Below, in pieces: positions 47,560 through 56,580 of a DNA stretch of 64,000 nucleotides. A program made the translations under genes and the position numbers. How positions within the stretch are numbered: position 1 is the stretch's first letter; every line of letters begins with the position of its first letter. Under the pieces are notes generated by a model that did no database searches, was not told where the DNA came from, and worked only from the letters and a program-made list of their open reading frames with translations. This stretch comes from Streptococcus viridans (GTDB lineage: Bacteria > Bacillota > Bacilli > Lactobacillales > Streptococcaceae): positions 509,501-573,500 of the forward strand of contig NZ_LR134266.1 in assembly GCF_900636365.1 (NCBI RefSeq), written 5' to 3'.

Positions 47560-48537
47560 ATGAAAAAGTTGGAGAATTTTTCTTGGAAGATATGGCATCT
47601 ATATGCCTTAGTATCTGTGACCATTTTTATGATTGGTGGCATTTGCTCTTTCTTTTATTTAAAGGAAGCAGGCTATGTTGTAAATGAGAGAAATTATACC
47701 TATGTTGGAAAAGGGCAGCGATTAACGAATTTTAAAAAGGTAGAGGGAGTGGATGTCGGATTCCCTATTTTAGCTATTTCGTTTAAGGAAGATGGTTATA
47801 CTTGGAGAAGCTATCAGTATGCAGTTGGACATCGCTATTTAGCCTTTCAAGATTCTAAACTAGGTAAAACCAAACTGAATAAAAAAGATCCGGAAGAATA
47901 CTTTAAAATTCGTTATTATCTGCTTGGAGAAGAAAAGGGAGAGGGCCATACCATTGATATCTTAAAAATTGCCGAGGAAATGGGCTATAAGACTATTAAA
48001 GGTGAAATGCAATCTACCATGTACTCGGATGGAAAAGACGACTATGTGGAAGTCATTCTACAAGGAAGAGAATCTCTCTTTATCAATCTTCGAACACAAA
48101 AAGTAACTAAGAAACGTCCGAAAGAAGCTATCCGATATGGTTACAAGGGAATCTATAAGGGATTATCAAATCCAGAATTTTACACTGGGAACTTCTGGGA
48201 GGATGAGAATCGGACAAAAGTTAGTTGGCCGTGGGTCCAGTACAATAAGACAGATGAAGAGCAAAGTATCACTAACAATAGTGAAGAGAAAGAAGATAGT
48301 AAGCTTCTTTCATTATTGAAAAATTATGGATTTCTACTTATTTTAGAAGAAGATAGAACGTTATCCAATAGTCAATCATTATTACAGGAACTTTTCCCAG
48401 ACGCAACAAATTTTGGCTGGTCAGTAGATGAGGACTATACTAAGGATGGGAAGAGTACCTATATCGAAAATCGTGAAGAATTGTATCAAGTAATTCAGCA
48501 AGAGAAAGTTGAGAGAGAACATAAAGATGAAGAGTGA
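47560..48537 (+). CDS. Cassette protein A, copy 1: membrane-anchored protein of unknown function
   Basis: 325 residues, unrecognised. N-terminal signal anchor (about 15-37, HLYALVSVTIFMIGGICSFF), then a soluble, probably extracellular part. Landmarks conserved with copy 2: RNYTY-GKGQRLTN, NKKDPEEYFKIRYY, TMYSDGKDDYV, LFINLRTQ, KRPKEAI, and a C-terminal DSKLLSLLKNYGFL domain. Start at 47560 because AAGGGAG lies seven bases upstream. Read from its own extended -10 promoter after the perR terminator; overlaps gene B by 11 bases. No catalytic motif seen. A/T-rich compared with perR and gpmA. Confidence 0.82.
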   Translation: MKKLENFSWKIWHLYALVSVTIFMIGGICSFFYLKEAGYVVNERNYTYVGKGQRLTNFKKVEGVDVGFPILAISFKEDGYTWRSYQYAVGHRYLAFQDSKLGKTKLNKKDPEEYFKIRYYLLGEEKGEGHTIDILKIAEEMGYKTIKGEMQSTMYSDGKDDYVEVILQGRESLFINLRTQKVTKKRPKEAIRYGYKGIYKGLSNPEFYTGNFWEDENRTKVSWPWVQYNKTDEEQSITNNSEEKEDSKLLSLLKNYGFLLILEEDRTLSNSQSLLQELFPDATNFGWSVDEDYTKDGKSTYIENREELYQVIQQEKVEREHKDEE

Positions 48538-49321
48538 CAAACTAAAAGGATATCTCGTGATTGCAGGATTTTTGCTTCTTCTCAGTATTTGTTTTTATAG
48601 AAATTTAGAATCTAGAATAAAAGGACTGTATGAGAGCAATCATTACCCAGGTGATATCAGGATTACAGGATTCTCGTTTACAAGTCAAGATACATTAGGA
48701 ATTGATGTCAACTATAGTTATTCTGAAAAGGTCGATGGGCAGGATATTTCTATTCCTTTAAAGAAAAAATTGAAGTTTGACCAACTTATTATACCTTATT
48801 ATCCACACTTGGATAAATATGGTCAATCTGAATTTTTTTCTAAAGTTTCTAATATGTTTAATGAGGAATATAACCCTTATGTCCCAATTCTTAAAAAAGC
48901 ACTAGAGTTAAATCCTGAAAGGAAAAAAATAGAACAAGACATACAGAGAAAAATGAATGAAAATTCAAAATTGCAAGGTTCTACAATCAAATTAGAATTC
49001 AGTATTTGGAATCTATTAAAAACGCATAGATCAATGTCATGGCTCACTGACTATGAACAAGAATCTCTGGAAAAAGGACGGACAGTTCTTGGTGGATGGT
49101 ATGATTTTCCAGTTAAGGAGGCTTTAAACTATGATGTCATCTATGTTCAGATTACGTTACCTAGTGGAGTAGATAAGGATAGTTTTCGTTTAAAAGAAGA
49201 GTTAGAGTCGTTACTACAAAAGACAAGCTTGCCGAATGCTGTCTACGTTATAGAGACTGAAGATGAGTTTAACATCCGTAGTGCTTCTATTAAAGATGGA
49301 AAGGTTAAGGAAAGGGGTTAA
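48527..49321 (+). CDS. Cassette protein B, copy 1: single-pass membrane protein of unknown function
   Basis: 264 residues, unrecognised. Short basic N-terminus MKSDKLKG, one membrane helix (about 8-24), then an extracellular-type soluble domain. Conserved with copy 2: CFYKNLES-type exit from the helix, ITGFS, KISIPLKK-like segment, ALELNPERKKIE, WLTDYE, LGGWYDFPVKEAL, YVQITLP and LQKTSLPN. Start at 48527, the ATG overlapping the end of gene A (same overlap in copy 2). No cysteine pairs or enzyme motifs. Confidence 0.8.
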   Translation: MKSDKLKGYLVIAGFLLLLSICFYRNLESRIKGLYESNHYPGDIRITGFSFTSQDTLGIDVNYSYSEKVDGQDISIPLKKKLKFDQLIIPYYPHLDKYGQSEFFSKVSNMFNEEYNPYVPILKKALELNPERKKIEQDIQRKMNENSKLQGSTIKLEFSIWNLLKTHRSMSWLTDYEQESLEKGRTVLGGWYDFPVKEALNYDVIYVQITLPSGVDKDSFRLKEELESLLQKTSLPNAVYVIETEDEFNIRSASIKDGKVKERG

Positions 49322-49323
49322 AT

Positions 49324-49839
49324 ATGTCAGAAACGAAGCAAGGCAGTAGTGTTAGGTTTATCTGGGAACTTGGATGGTATATTATTCTAATCCTAGTTCT
49401 TGTTGGGCTTCCATTCTTGAAATATGGGACTTCTTATAAATCATCTGTTTATCTATTTTTAAATCATGATTCAATATTTGTGAGTAAATCGTTTCAAGAT
49501 CTTGTGAATGCTTATTTTATAAATTCATTCATTTTATTAGTAGTGTTACCTGTGGTTTCCTATTTCATTCATTATTTTCTGGTAAAAAAAGGTTATTTGT
49601 TTTTAGCTAGCTTACAATCCTTCCTTATGTATATATCTTGCGCCCTTATTTTGATCTATGCTATGGCTTCTTTAACAGTCGATAAAGAATATTTTGGAAT
49701 GGATTCAGGGTTTTATGCTTGTTTGTTTCTTTTTTTAGTCCATATTTATATAGATTGGCGCCATTTAAAACAATTGATTGAAAAACGAAATCCCCCCTAC
49801 CGAAGAGAATCAATTGGCAGAAACGCCTGTCTCAACTAA
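49324..49839 (+). CDS. Cassette protein C, copy 1: four-helix membrane protein of unknown function
   Basis: 171 residues with four predicted transmembrane helices (about 16-33, 61-85, 92-115, 125-142), separated by a longer loop after helix 1 (VYLFLNHDSIFVSKSFQDLV) that is similar in copy 2. The end is polar and basic (HLKQLIEKRNPPYRRE). Two bases after gene B. No family recognised. Very A/T-rich. The tail after RNPPYRRE differs from copy 2. Confidence 0.8.
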   Translation: MSETKQGSSVRFIWELGWYIILILVLVGLPFLKYGTSYKSSVYLFLNHDSIFVSKSFQDLVNAYFINSFILLVVLPVVSYFIHYFLVKKGYLFLASLQSFLMYISCALILIYAMASLTVDKEYFGMDSGFYACLFLFLVHIYIDWRHLKQLIEKRNPPYRRESIGRNACLN

Positions 49840-49866
49840 AGAATAAACCTTCCTCGTTTTCAAACC

Positions 49867-49886
49867 AGAGCCGTTAGGCTCTTTTT
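49867..49886 (+). terminator. Terminator between the cassette units (second copy)
   Basis: AGAGCC-GTTA-GGCTCT plus T's, nearly identical to the perR terminator at 47450. Confidence 0.88.
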
Positions 49887-49975
49887 ATATGTCATAACGA
49901 CACTAGGATAGCAAAAGAAAAATAGGAAAAATCATGATATAATATACTTTTGGAATCAAACAATAGGAGAACGGG

Positions 49976-50956
49976 ATGAAAAAGCTGGAAAACTATTCTT
50001 GGAAGATGTGGCACCTGTATACCTTGGTAGCTGTAACCATTTTTATGATTGGTGGCATCTGGTCTTTCTTTTTCTTGAAAGAAGCAAGCTATGTTGTGAA
50101 TGATAGAAATTATACATATAGAGGCAAAGGACAACGGTTAACGAATTATCTAATGCTGGATGAAGAGGATACAGGGCTTCCGATTATAGCGCTATCCTTC
50201 GAGAAAGTGGATGAAAATTGGAGCAGTTATGGCTACGCTATCGGTCGCCACTATTTAGCTCTACAAGATTCCAAGCTCAGTCAAACAGATCAAAACAAAA
50301 AAGATCCAGAAGAATATTTTAAGATCCGTTATTACCAACTCGGAAAAGAGGAGGGTGAGGGACATCTTATTGATGTCTTAAAACTTGCTCAAGAGAAGGG
50401 CTATCCTACCATCAATGGGTCGATGGACTCTATCATGTACTCCGATGGAAAAGATGACTATGTAGGAGTGAACCTAGCTGATGAAAATTATCTCTTTATC
50501 AACCTACGAACACAAGAGGTCAGTCAAAAACGTCCGAAAGAGACCATCCAATTTGGTTATAGTGGAATCCATCGGTTTGCTTCTTTAGCATACTATACAG
50601 CCGATTTCTACAAAGAGAAAGAAAAAATAGATATCAGTTTACCATGGATCCACTATCAAAAAGAGAAAGTCTCCAGCTATGATCGTGCGGATACTTCAAG
50701 TTCAAGCGAGAAAAAGGCAAAGGACAGTAAACTCCTTACGCTATTAAAGAAGTATGGCTTCCTAGTCGTCTTGAAAGAAAACTTGACCTCCTCTGATCGC
50801 GAATCATTAATAAGAAATCTCTATTCGGATGCAAGTGACTTAGTCTGGGTAGTCGATTCTGACATTACCAAGAGTGGCGAGACAGAATATGTTCATACAG
50901 AGGAGGAGCTACAAGAAGTAATAGATGAGGGAAAGGTTAAAAAAGATGAAGAGTGA
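49976..50956 (+). CDS. Cassette protein A, copy 2
   Basis: 326 residues, paralogue of the protein at 47560 (same signal anchor HLYTLVAVTIFMIGGIWSFF and the same landmark blocks). The most variable part is the Ser-rich linker near 235-255 (SSYDRADTSSSSEKKAKDSK) before the C-terminal DSKLLTLLKKYGFLVVL domain, whose end also diverges (DITKSGETEYVHTEEEL). Preceded by AGGAGAACGGG. Unknown function; overlaps gene B copy 2 by 11 bases. Confidence 0.82.
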   Translation: MKKLENYSWKMWHLYTLVAVTIFMIGGIWSFFFLKEASYVVNDRNYTYRGKGQRLTNYLMLDEEDTGLPIIALSFEKVDENWSSYGYAIGRHYLALQDSKLSQTDQNKKDPEEYFKIRYYQLGKEEGEGHLIDVLKLAQEKGYPTINGSMDSIMYSDGKDDYVGVNLADENYLFINLRTQEVSQKRPKETIQFGYSGIHRFASLAYYTADFYKEKEKIDISLPWIHYQKEKVSSYDRADTSSSSEKKAKDSKLLTLLKKYGFLVVLKENLTSSDRESLIRNLYSDASDLVWVVDSDITKSGETEYVHTEEELQEVIDEGKVKKDEE

Positions 50957-51746
50957 TAAGAAAAAGAGTTGTCTGGTAATTTTAATCTTTTTCGCACTTC
51001 TAGGCTTTTGTTTTTATAAAAATCTGGAATCGAATCTTAAAGGATTTTACGCTAGTCGAAATTATCATGGGAGTGTACAGATTACAGGCTTTTCTTGGGA
51101 ACGAGAAAATGATGCTCCAGATGTGAATTATGTGTATACTGAAAAAATAAATGGCAAAGAAATTTCCATTCCTTTGAAGAAACCCGTTCAATTTAAGCAG
51201 ATGGTCATGCCTTATTTTGCTCAACTAGATAATCCAAAAGAGGACGGTTTAATCAGTGGCTTAGTATCTTATTCTGATGTGGATTCTAGACCCTTTCTGC
51301 CCATTATTGAAAAAGCCTTAGAATTACATCCTGAGCGAAAACAGATAGAAAACGAATTGCAGAATAAGATCCATCAGGCTAGTGACCTAAAAGGCACAAG
51401 CATTCACCTGAAAGAGTCCATTTCCGATAATCTTTTATTTAGTAAATCTGTGTTTTGGTTCACTGATTATGAAGAACGATCGATGGAAGAAAATCGTACG
51501 AAATTGGGTGGCTGGTATGGTTTTCCTTTAAAGGATGCACTAGCTAATGATGCAATATACGTACAAATTGAACTCCCTAAACATATCGACCGATTCGATA
51601 GCTTAGACATGGATTTACCAGGAGAATTGAAGGGTATTTTACAACAGACAAGTCTACCAGATGGTTATTATTCTCTAGCAATCGATGGTGAGCGAGTAGG
51701 CAAGATTGTTGAAATTAAAAAAGGTAAAGTAGAGGATTGGAGGTAA
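50946..51746 (+). CDS. Cassette protein B, copy 2
   Basis: 266 residues, paralogue of the protein at 48527: MKSDKKKSCLVILIFFALLG anchor, CFYKNLES, GSVQITGFSW, EISIPLKKPVQF, ALELHPERKQIE, WFTDYEE, LGGWYGFPLKDAL, YVQIELP, LQQTSLPDG. One extra acidic stretch near the end (LDMDLPGEL). Starts inside gene A as in copy 1. Unknown function. Confidence 0.8.
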   Translation: MKSDKKKSCLVILIFFALLGFCFYKNLESNLKGFYASRNYHGSVQITGFSWERENDAPDVNYVYTEKINGKEISIPLKKPVQFKQMVMPYFAQLDNPKEDGLISGLVSYSDVDSRPFLPIIEKALELHPERKQIENELQNKIHQASDLKGTSIHLKESISDNLLFSKSVFWFTDYEERSMEENRTKLGGWYGFPLKDALANDAIYVQIELPKHIDRFDSLDMDLPGELKGILQQTSLPDGYYSLAIDGERVGKIVEIKKGKVEDWR

Positions 51747-51748
51747 GA

Positions 51749-52276
51749 ATGGCAAAAGAAAAAAGAACCTATTATCAGAGTTTCATACGTCAGCTTGGTT
51801 TATTTTTTATCTATGTTTTGATTGGATCGACCTTACCTTTTTTAATGATATCAAAAGCAAGGTACGAAGAACCATCTCAGTTCACAATCTTTCTCGGTAA
51901 GAAATCTCTCTACCATGCAAAAGAGTTCGAGGGTCTCATCCATTCCTATTTCACGGTTTCCCTCATCCTTCTTATAATACTGCCAGTCTTTGCTATTCTC
52001 ATCAAATATCTCTTCAAGAGAATGGGGCATCCATTCCTGGCTCATCTTCAATCATGGTTAATTTTTCTAGCTTGCAGTGTTATTCTAACCTTTACCCTGT
52101 TTTCACTGACTGTCCAAAATGACTTTCTTCACTTGTATTGGGGCTTTTACTTCTGTCAGGCCTTCTATTGGATTTTTATCCTCAGAGAGTGGTGGCATTT
52201 AAGTGGGATGGTTGATAAAAGAAATCATCCTTTAGATGATGAAAGAGCAGAAGAGAAGGAGCAACCGGCAGAATAA
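51749..52276 (+). CDS. Cassette protein C, copy 2
   Basis: 175 residues, four transmembrane helices (about 17-34, 59-84, 93-115, 123-140), paralogue of 49324 with the shared loop TIFLGKKSLYHAKEFEGLIH and the ending EWWHLSGMVDKRNHP. The tail is acidic (DDERAEEKEQPAE), unlike copy 1. Start at 51749 with GGAGG seven bases upstream; an in-frame ATG at 51737 overlaps gene B and lacks a ribosome binding site. Confidence 0.8.
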   Translation: MAKEKRTYYQSFIRQLGLFFIYVLIGSTLPFLMISKARYEEPSQFTIFLGKKSLYHAKEFEGLIHSYFTVSLILLIILPVFAILIKYLFKRMGHPFLAHLQSWLIFLACSVILTFTLFSLTVQNDFLHLYWGFYFCQAFYWIFILREWWHLSGMVDKRNHPLDDERAEEKEQPAE

Positions 52277-52318
52277 ATTTATTTCAATGTAAGAATAAAC
52301 GTTGGTCATTTTCAAACC

Positions 52319-52340
52319 AGAGCCGTCAGGCTCTTTTTTG
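52319..52340 (+). terminator. Terminator after the second cassette unit (third copy)
   Basis: AGAGCC-GTCA-GGCTCT plus six T, preceded by AAACC as in the other two copies. Confidence 0.9.
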
Positions 52341-52449
52341 TGAGAAATTGCACTTTTCTATGGTCGCCACTAGATTTTTTACTGAAAATCTAGTAGAATA
52401 AAATAGATAAACGGGGGAAACCTCGGAGAATAAAAAGGAGATCCATCTA

Positions 52450-53142
52450 ATGGTAAAATTGGTTTTTGCTCGCCACGGTGAGTCTGAATGGAACAAAGCT
52501 AACCTTTTCACTGGTTGGGCTGATGTTGATTTGTCTGAAAAAGGTACACAACAAGCGATCGACGCTGGTAAATTGATCAAAGAAGCTGGTATCGAATTTG
52601 ACCAAGCTTACACTTCAGTATTGAAACGTGCGATCAAAACTACTAACTTGGCTCTTGAAGCTGCTGACCAATTGTGGGTTCCAGTTGAAAAATCATGGCG
52701 CTTGAACGAACGTCACTACGGTGGTTTGACTGGTAAAAACAAAGCTGAAGCTGCTGAACAATTTGGTGATGAGCAAGTTCACATCTGGCGTCGTTCATAC
52801 GATGTATTGCCTCCAGCAATGCCTCGTGATGATGAGTACTCAGCTCATACTGACCGTCGTTACGCTTCACTTGATGACTCAGTAATTCCAGATGCTGAAA
52901 ACTTGAAAGTGACGTTGGAACGTGCCCTTCCATTCTGGGAAGACAAAATCGCTCCAGCTCTTAAAGATGGTAAAAACGTATTCGTAGGTGCACACGGCAA
53001 CTCAATTCGTGCCCTTGTAAAACACATCAAACAATTGTCAGACGACGAAATCATGGATGTGGAAATTCCTAACTTCCCACCATTGGTATTCGAATTTGAC
53101 GAAAAATTGAACGTAGTAAAAGAATACTATCTTGGAAAGTAA
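52450..53142 (+). CDS. gpmA: 2,3-bisphosphoglycerate-dependent phosphoglycerate mutase
   Basis: Glycolytic enzyme interconverting 3- and 2-phosphoglycerate. 230 residues. Phospho-histidine motif [20 protein letters not shown] (His8 region), [20 protein letters not shown], second histidine in [13 protein letters not shown]. Highly biased codon use and AAAAAGGAG upstream agree with high expression. Follows the cassette array; its promoter is between the third terminator and the start (TAGAAT region about 52390-52400). Confidence 0.97.
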   Translation: MVKLVFARHGESEWNKANLFTGWADVDLSEKGTQQAIDAGKLIKEAGIEFDQAYTSVLKRAIKTTNLALEAADQLWVPVEKSWRLNERHYGGLTGKNKAEAAEQFGDEQVHIWRRSYDVLPPAMPRDDEYSAHTDRRYASLDDSVIPDAENLKVTLERALPFWEDKIAPALKDGKNVFVGAHGNSIRALVKHIKQLSDDEIMDVEIPNFPPLVFEFDEKLNVVKEYYLGK

Positions 53143-53169
53143 GATAGCGTGATTCGTTATCAATCATAG

Positions 53170-53196
53170 AAAGCTGACTTCGGTCAGCTTTTTTTG
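53170..53196 (+). terminator. Terminator after gpmA
   Basis: Stem AAAGCTGAC (53170-53178) / GTCAGCTTT (53183-53191), TTCG tetraloop, T run. Confidence 0.92.
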
Positions 53197-53298
53197 TTCA
53201 TCGCAAACCTAGCCGGTTTTGGGTTTTCAGGATCTCCTAAAAATGATATAATGAAGTGTTATTACATAAGGTTTCATTAGCCTTGAAAGGAAAAGAAA

Positions 53299-55290
53299 AT
53301 GACAAAATCATTCTACATCACAACCCCTATCTATTACCCATCTGGTAAATTGCATATCGGTTCAGCTTATACAACCATTGCTTGTGACGTCTTAGCTCGT
53401 TACAAACGCATGATGAACTACGATGTCTTCTACCTGACTGGTCTCGATGAGCACGGTCAAAAGATCCAGCAAAAAGCCGAAGAAGCTGGCATTACGCCGC
53501 AAGCTTATGTAGATGGGATGGCGGTTGGAGTGAAAGAACTCTGGCAATTACTCGATATCTCATATGATAAATTCATCCGTACGACAGACGATTACCATGA
53601 AAAAGTGGTGGCCCAAGTCTTCGAACGCTTGCTTGCGCAAGACGATATCTACTCGGGTGAATACTCTGGTTGGTATTCAGTCTCTGATGAAGAGTTCTTT
53701 ACAGAAAGCCAATTGGCTGAGGTATACCGTGATGAGAATGGCAAGGTCGTCGGTGGGGTAGCCCCATCAGGCCACGAAGTAGAATGGGTTTCTGAAGAAT
53801 CTTACTTCCTTCGCCTCAGCAAATACCAAGACCGCTTGGTTGAGTTTTTCAAATCCCAACCAGACTTCATCACGCCAGATGGCCGTCTCAATGAAATGTT
53901 GAAAAACTTTATCGAACCCGGTTTGGAAGATTTAGCAGTATCTCGGACTACCTTTACTTGGGGAGTCCCAGTCCCATCCAATCCAAAACACGTGGTTTAT
54001 GTATGGATTGATGCCCTTCTCAACTACGTAACAGCTCTTGGTTATGATCAAGAGCAGCATGGCAACTTTGACAAGTTCTGGAACGGAACCGTTTTCCACA
54101 TGGTCGGAAAAGACATCCTTCGTTTCCACTCCATCTACTGGCCAATCCTTCTCATGATGTTGGATGTTAAATTGCCAGAACGTTTGATTGCCCATGGTTG
54201 GTTTGTCATGAAAGACGGCAAGATGTCTAAGTCTAAAGGGAATGTCATCTACCCAGAAATGTTGGTGGAACGCTTTGGCTTGGATCCACTTCGTTACTAC
54301 CTCATGCGTAGTCTTCCAGTTGGTTCGGATGGTACCTTCACACCAGAAGACTACGTAGCCCGCATCAACTATGAATTGGCTAATGACCTTGGAAACCTCC
54401 TCAACCGGACGGTAGCCATGATCAATAAATACTTTGGTGGTCAAGTTCCGGCTTATGTCGAAAATGTCACAGCATTTGATGCAGATTTGGCTAAGGTAGT
54501 TGAAGAAAACATCGCTGAGTACCACAAGCAAATGAATGCGGTGGATTACCCACGCGCTTTGGAAGCCGTATGGAACATCATCTCTCGGACTAACAAATAC
54601 ATCGATGAGACTGCTCCTTGGGTCCTCGCTAAAGAAGATGGTGACAAGGAACAATTGGCAGCGGTCATGGCTCACTTGGCAGCTAGCCTTCGTGTTGTGG
54701 CTCACTTGATCCAACCATTCATGATGAACACCTCAAATGCCATCATGGAACAACTTGGCTTGGACTTGGACTTCGATCTTGAAAACTTGACCTTAGCTGG
54801 CTTCCCTGAAAATGTCACAGTAGTTGCCAAAGGAACTCCAATTTTCCCACGTCTGGACATGGATGAAGAAATTGCCTACATCCAATCGCAAATGACTGCT
54901 GGTAAACCACAAGAAAAAGAATGGATTCCAGAAGAAGTGGAACTCAAGTCTGAAAAAGACGAGATTAAATTTGAAGACTTTGACAAGGTTGAAATCCGTG
55001 TAGCAGAGGTCAAAGAAGTGGAACGCGTCGAAGGATCAGACAAATTGCTTCGCTTCCGCCTAGATGCAGGAGATGGCGAAGACCGTCAAATCCTTTCTGG
55101 TATCGCGAAATTCTATCCAAATGAACAAGAATTGGTCGGCAAGAAACTCCAAATCGTGGCCAACCTCAAACCACGTAAAATGATGAAGAAATATGTCAGC
55201 CAAGGCATGATTCTTTCCGCAGAACACGGGGATCAATTAACAGTCTTAACGGTTGATCCATCTGTACCAAATGGAAGCATTATTGGCTAA
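53299..55290 (+). CDS. metG: Methionyl-tRNA synthetase
   Basis: Charges initiator and elongator tRNA-Met. 663 residues. HIGH-type motif [13 protein letters not shown] (about 12-24), KMSKS in [12 protein letters not shown] (about 307-318). No zinc-knuckle Cys set is seen in the connective peptide. The C-terminal EMAP-II/Trbp111-like tRNA-binding domain (about 560-663) carries [20 protein letters not shown] and [13 protein letters not shown]. Own promoter with TGA-TATAAT near 53245; GAAAGGAAA ribosome binding site. No T-box is visible upstream. Confidence 0.97.
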   Translation: MTKSFYITTPIYYPSGKLHIGSAYTTIACDVLARYKRMMNYDVFYLTGLDEHGQKIQQKAEEAGITPQAYVDGMAVGVKELWQLLDISYDKFIRTTDDYHEKVVAQVFERLLAQDDIYSGEYSGWYSVSDEEFFTESQLAEVYRDENGKVVGGVAPSGHEVEWVSEESYFLRLSKYQDRLVEFFKSQPDFITPDGRLNEMLKNFIEPGLEDLAVSRTTFTWGVPVPSNPKHVVYVWIDALLNYVTALGYDQEQHGNFDKFWNGTVFHMVGKDILRFHSIYWPILLMMLDVKLPERLIAHGWFVMKDGKMSKSKGNVIYPEMLVERFGLDPLRYYLMRSLPVGSDGTFTPEDYVARINYELANDLGNLLNRTVAMINKYFGGQVPAYVENVTAFDADLAKVVEENIAEYHKQMNAVDYPRALEAVWNIISRTNKYIDETAPWVLAKEDGDKEQLAAVMAHLAASLRVVAHLIQPFMMNTSNAIMEQLGLDLDFDLENLTLAGFPENVTVVAKGTPIFPRLDMDEEIAYIQSQMTAGKPQEKEWIPEEVELKSEKDEIKFEDFDKVEIRVAEVKEVERVEGSDKLLRFRLDAGDGEDRQILSGIAKFYPNEQELVGKKLQIVANLKPRKMMKKYVSQGMILSAEHGDQLTVLTVDPSVPNGSIIG

Positions 55291-55320
55291 ACGATAGACA
55301 AAGAAAAAATCATCTAAAAA

Positions 55321-55502
55321 ACTTTCCTTAGGTGAGTACGGACGTCAGCGAACTTCGAAGAAGTTCCAGGACTAATTATTGAGCCCCTTCGCTCTTTAAT
55401 TTCTGGGCTCAGGCTAAAACAGTTTCCCAAACTGTTTTACTCTCAATAATTCCGAGTGCCTGAAACAACTGTGTTTCAGGCACTTTTCTCACGGCGGAAA
55501 GT
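55321..55502 (-). repeat. Dispersed repeat family 2, copy B (inverted, with insertion)
   Basis: Reverse-complement copy of 9999-10130. Terminal pairs ACTTTCC (55321-55327) / GGAAAGT (55496-55502) and GTGAG / CTCAC are kept, as are hairpins GAACTTC/GAAGTTC, ATTATTGAG/CTCAATAAT and GTGCCTGAAAC/GTTTCAGGCAC. It is 50 bp longer because an extra segment, itself with the hairpin AACAGTTT/AAACTGTT, lies in the loop of the central hairpin. It follows metG by 30 bases. Confidence 0.8.
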
Positions 55503-55527
55503 TTCAGTAGATGATTGAATAATTCTT

Positions 55528-55535
55528 ACGAATAA
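55528..55535 (+). promoter_or_regulatory. Orphan cin-box-like octamer
   Basis: Exact TACGAATA on the plus strand, preceded by AATTCT rather than a clear T run. No gene starts downstream on this strand before the palindromic terminator at 55597. An exact octamer is expected by chance about once or twice in a window this size, so this is a weak call. Confidence 0.25.
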
Positions 55536-55596
55536 ATTTTTTAATTTTTATAGAATTTATTTGATTTGTAAGGAAGAGCAGATTGTCTATGCTCTC

Positions 55597-55622
55597 AAGC
55601 ACTCCCGCGGGAGTGCTTTTCT
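55597..55622 (+). terminator. 22-bp perfect palindromic terminator
   Basis: AAGCACTCCCG directly followed by its reverse complement CGGGAGTGCTT (55597-55618), then TTTCTTG. The T-tract lies on the plus strand only, so it ends plus-strand transcription (metG read-through or a short RNA). The remainder of the gap 55503-55667 is A/T-rich with no gene I can support. Confidence 0.75.
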
Positions 55623-55667
55623 TGTGTCGATAAGGCAAGTCTCCAATTATATTTTTAAATACATGTC

Positions 55668-55874
55668 CTATTCATCTGGCTGGTATTCCAGGATATCTCC
55701 TGGTTGGCAGTCCAGTTCTTTGCAGATGGCCTCAAGGGTAGTGAAGCGGATGGCTTTGGCCTTGCCTGTCTTGAGGATGGAGAGGTTGGCTGTCGTAATG
55801 CCGATTTTGTCTGCTAGCTCATTAGATTTCATCTTTCGCTTGGCCAGCATGACATCTAGATTGACGATAATCAT
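55668..55874 (-). CDS. YozG-like XRE-family transcriptional regulator
   Basis: 68-residue Cro/C1-type protein consisting only of a helix-turn-helix domain: MLAKRKMKSNELADKIGITT, then ANLSILKTGKAKAIRFTTLE and the ending CKELDCQPGDILEYQPDE. Typical partner of DUF2975 membrane proteins. Start at 55874, with GGAGGGGACC upstream. Ten bases after the DUF2975 gene on the same strand, so it is co-transcribed and possibly autoregulatory. Confidence 0.9.
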   Translation of the reverse strand: MIIVNLDVMLAKRKMKSNELADKIGITTANLSILKTGKAKAIRFTTLEAICKELDCQPGDILEYQPDE

Positions 55875-55884
55875 GGTCCCCTCC

Positions 55885-56406
55885 TTAAATTGTTAGCTCA
55901 TTTTCTTCAGCGATCTCAATCCCTCTTTCTAAAATCTTGCCAAGGATCCAGACAATTGGGACAGCAAGGAGAAGTCCTGTGTTAAAGGTCAATTGGAAGG
56001 TGAAGGGAAGGAGATAAGCATCGCCATTGGTCTCAAGTGTACCAGACATAAAGGACAAGACCAAGAGGATCTTCCAAGCTCGGTTGCAAAGATCAATGTT
56101 GGAGTGAGAAAAGATCTTTTCTTGATAGAGATTTTGGAGGAAGCTGCGAATAGTGAGGAGAAGAAAAATATAAATAGCGCTTGAGGCTAGTGGGAAGAGC
56201 AGCTGCCAGAGGGGTTGCAGATGTTTGGGGAAGAGCTGGATGCCATTTACCTCAAAGGACAAGCGTCCAGATTGAATGAGATCCTTAAACACTCCCATCC
56301 GAGAAAGCAGGTGGATGACCAGTGCAGCCAGGGTCATAAAGCCACAGAAGTAAATGAAAGCCGTTAAGACTTCAATGACATTTTTTAAGGTTTTTGAGTT
56401 TTTCAT
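55885..56406 (-). CDS. DUF2975 membrane protein
   Basis: 173 residues with four transmembrane helices (about 12-34, 62-86, 108-128, 134-155). The FSHSNIDLCNRAWKILLVLS stretch and the final LERGIEIAEENELTI are typical of DUF2975. Such proteins are encoded with YozG-type regulators in many Firmicutes; role unknown. GGAGG ribosome binding site on the minus strand; a TATACT -10 lies about 40 bases upstream. Confidence 0.88.
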   Translation of the reverse strand: MKNSKTLKNVIEVLTAFIYFCGFMTLAALVIHLLSRMGVFKDLIQSGRLSFEVNGIQLFPKHLQPLWQLLFPLASSAIYIFLLLTIRSFLQNLYQEKIFSHSNIDLCNRAWKILLVLSFMSGTLETNGDAYLLPFTFQLTFNTGLLLAVPIVWILGKILERGIEIAEENELTI

Positions 56407-56580
56407 CGCAAGCCTCCTTAAAGTTTTTTATTTTTCACTTATAGTATACTCCTTATAAAAAATAAGTCAACAAAAAAGTATCGAAAAACGATAAAAAGTT
56501 TATGAAATTCAGTCAAAATTTGCTTTAAATAGAATTTAAGGTATACTATTAGGTAACTACCATTTCAAGGAGGTATTGAA

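Larger units (their letters stand above)
47450..52334 (+). repeat. Tandem duplication of a three-gene cassette (units of about 2.42 and 2.45 kb)
   Basis: Unit 1 runs from the hairpin at 47450 to 49866, unit 2 from the same hairpin at 49867 to 52318, and a third hairpin closes the array at 52319-52334. Each unit has a near-identical promoter stretch (GATAGCAAAAGAAAAATAGG then an extended -10 TGATATAAT at 47519-47527 and 49935-49943) and the gene order A-B-C. A-B overlap is 11 bases and the B-C gap 2 bases in both units. The protein pairs are roughly half identical by eye, so the duplication is old or the copies have diverged quickly. Confidence 0.9.

Noticed and set aside
53932-54714. 260-codon minus-strand frame inside metG
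   Set aside because: Shadow frame produced by the codon pattern of metG; no ribosome binding site or promoter.
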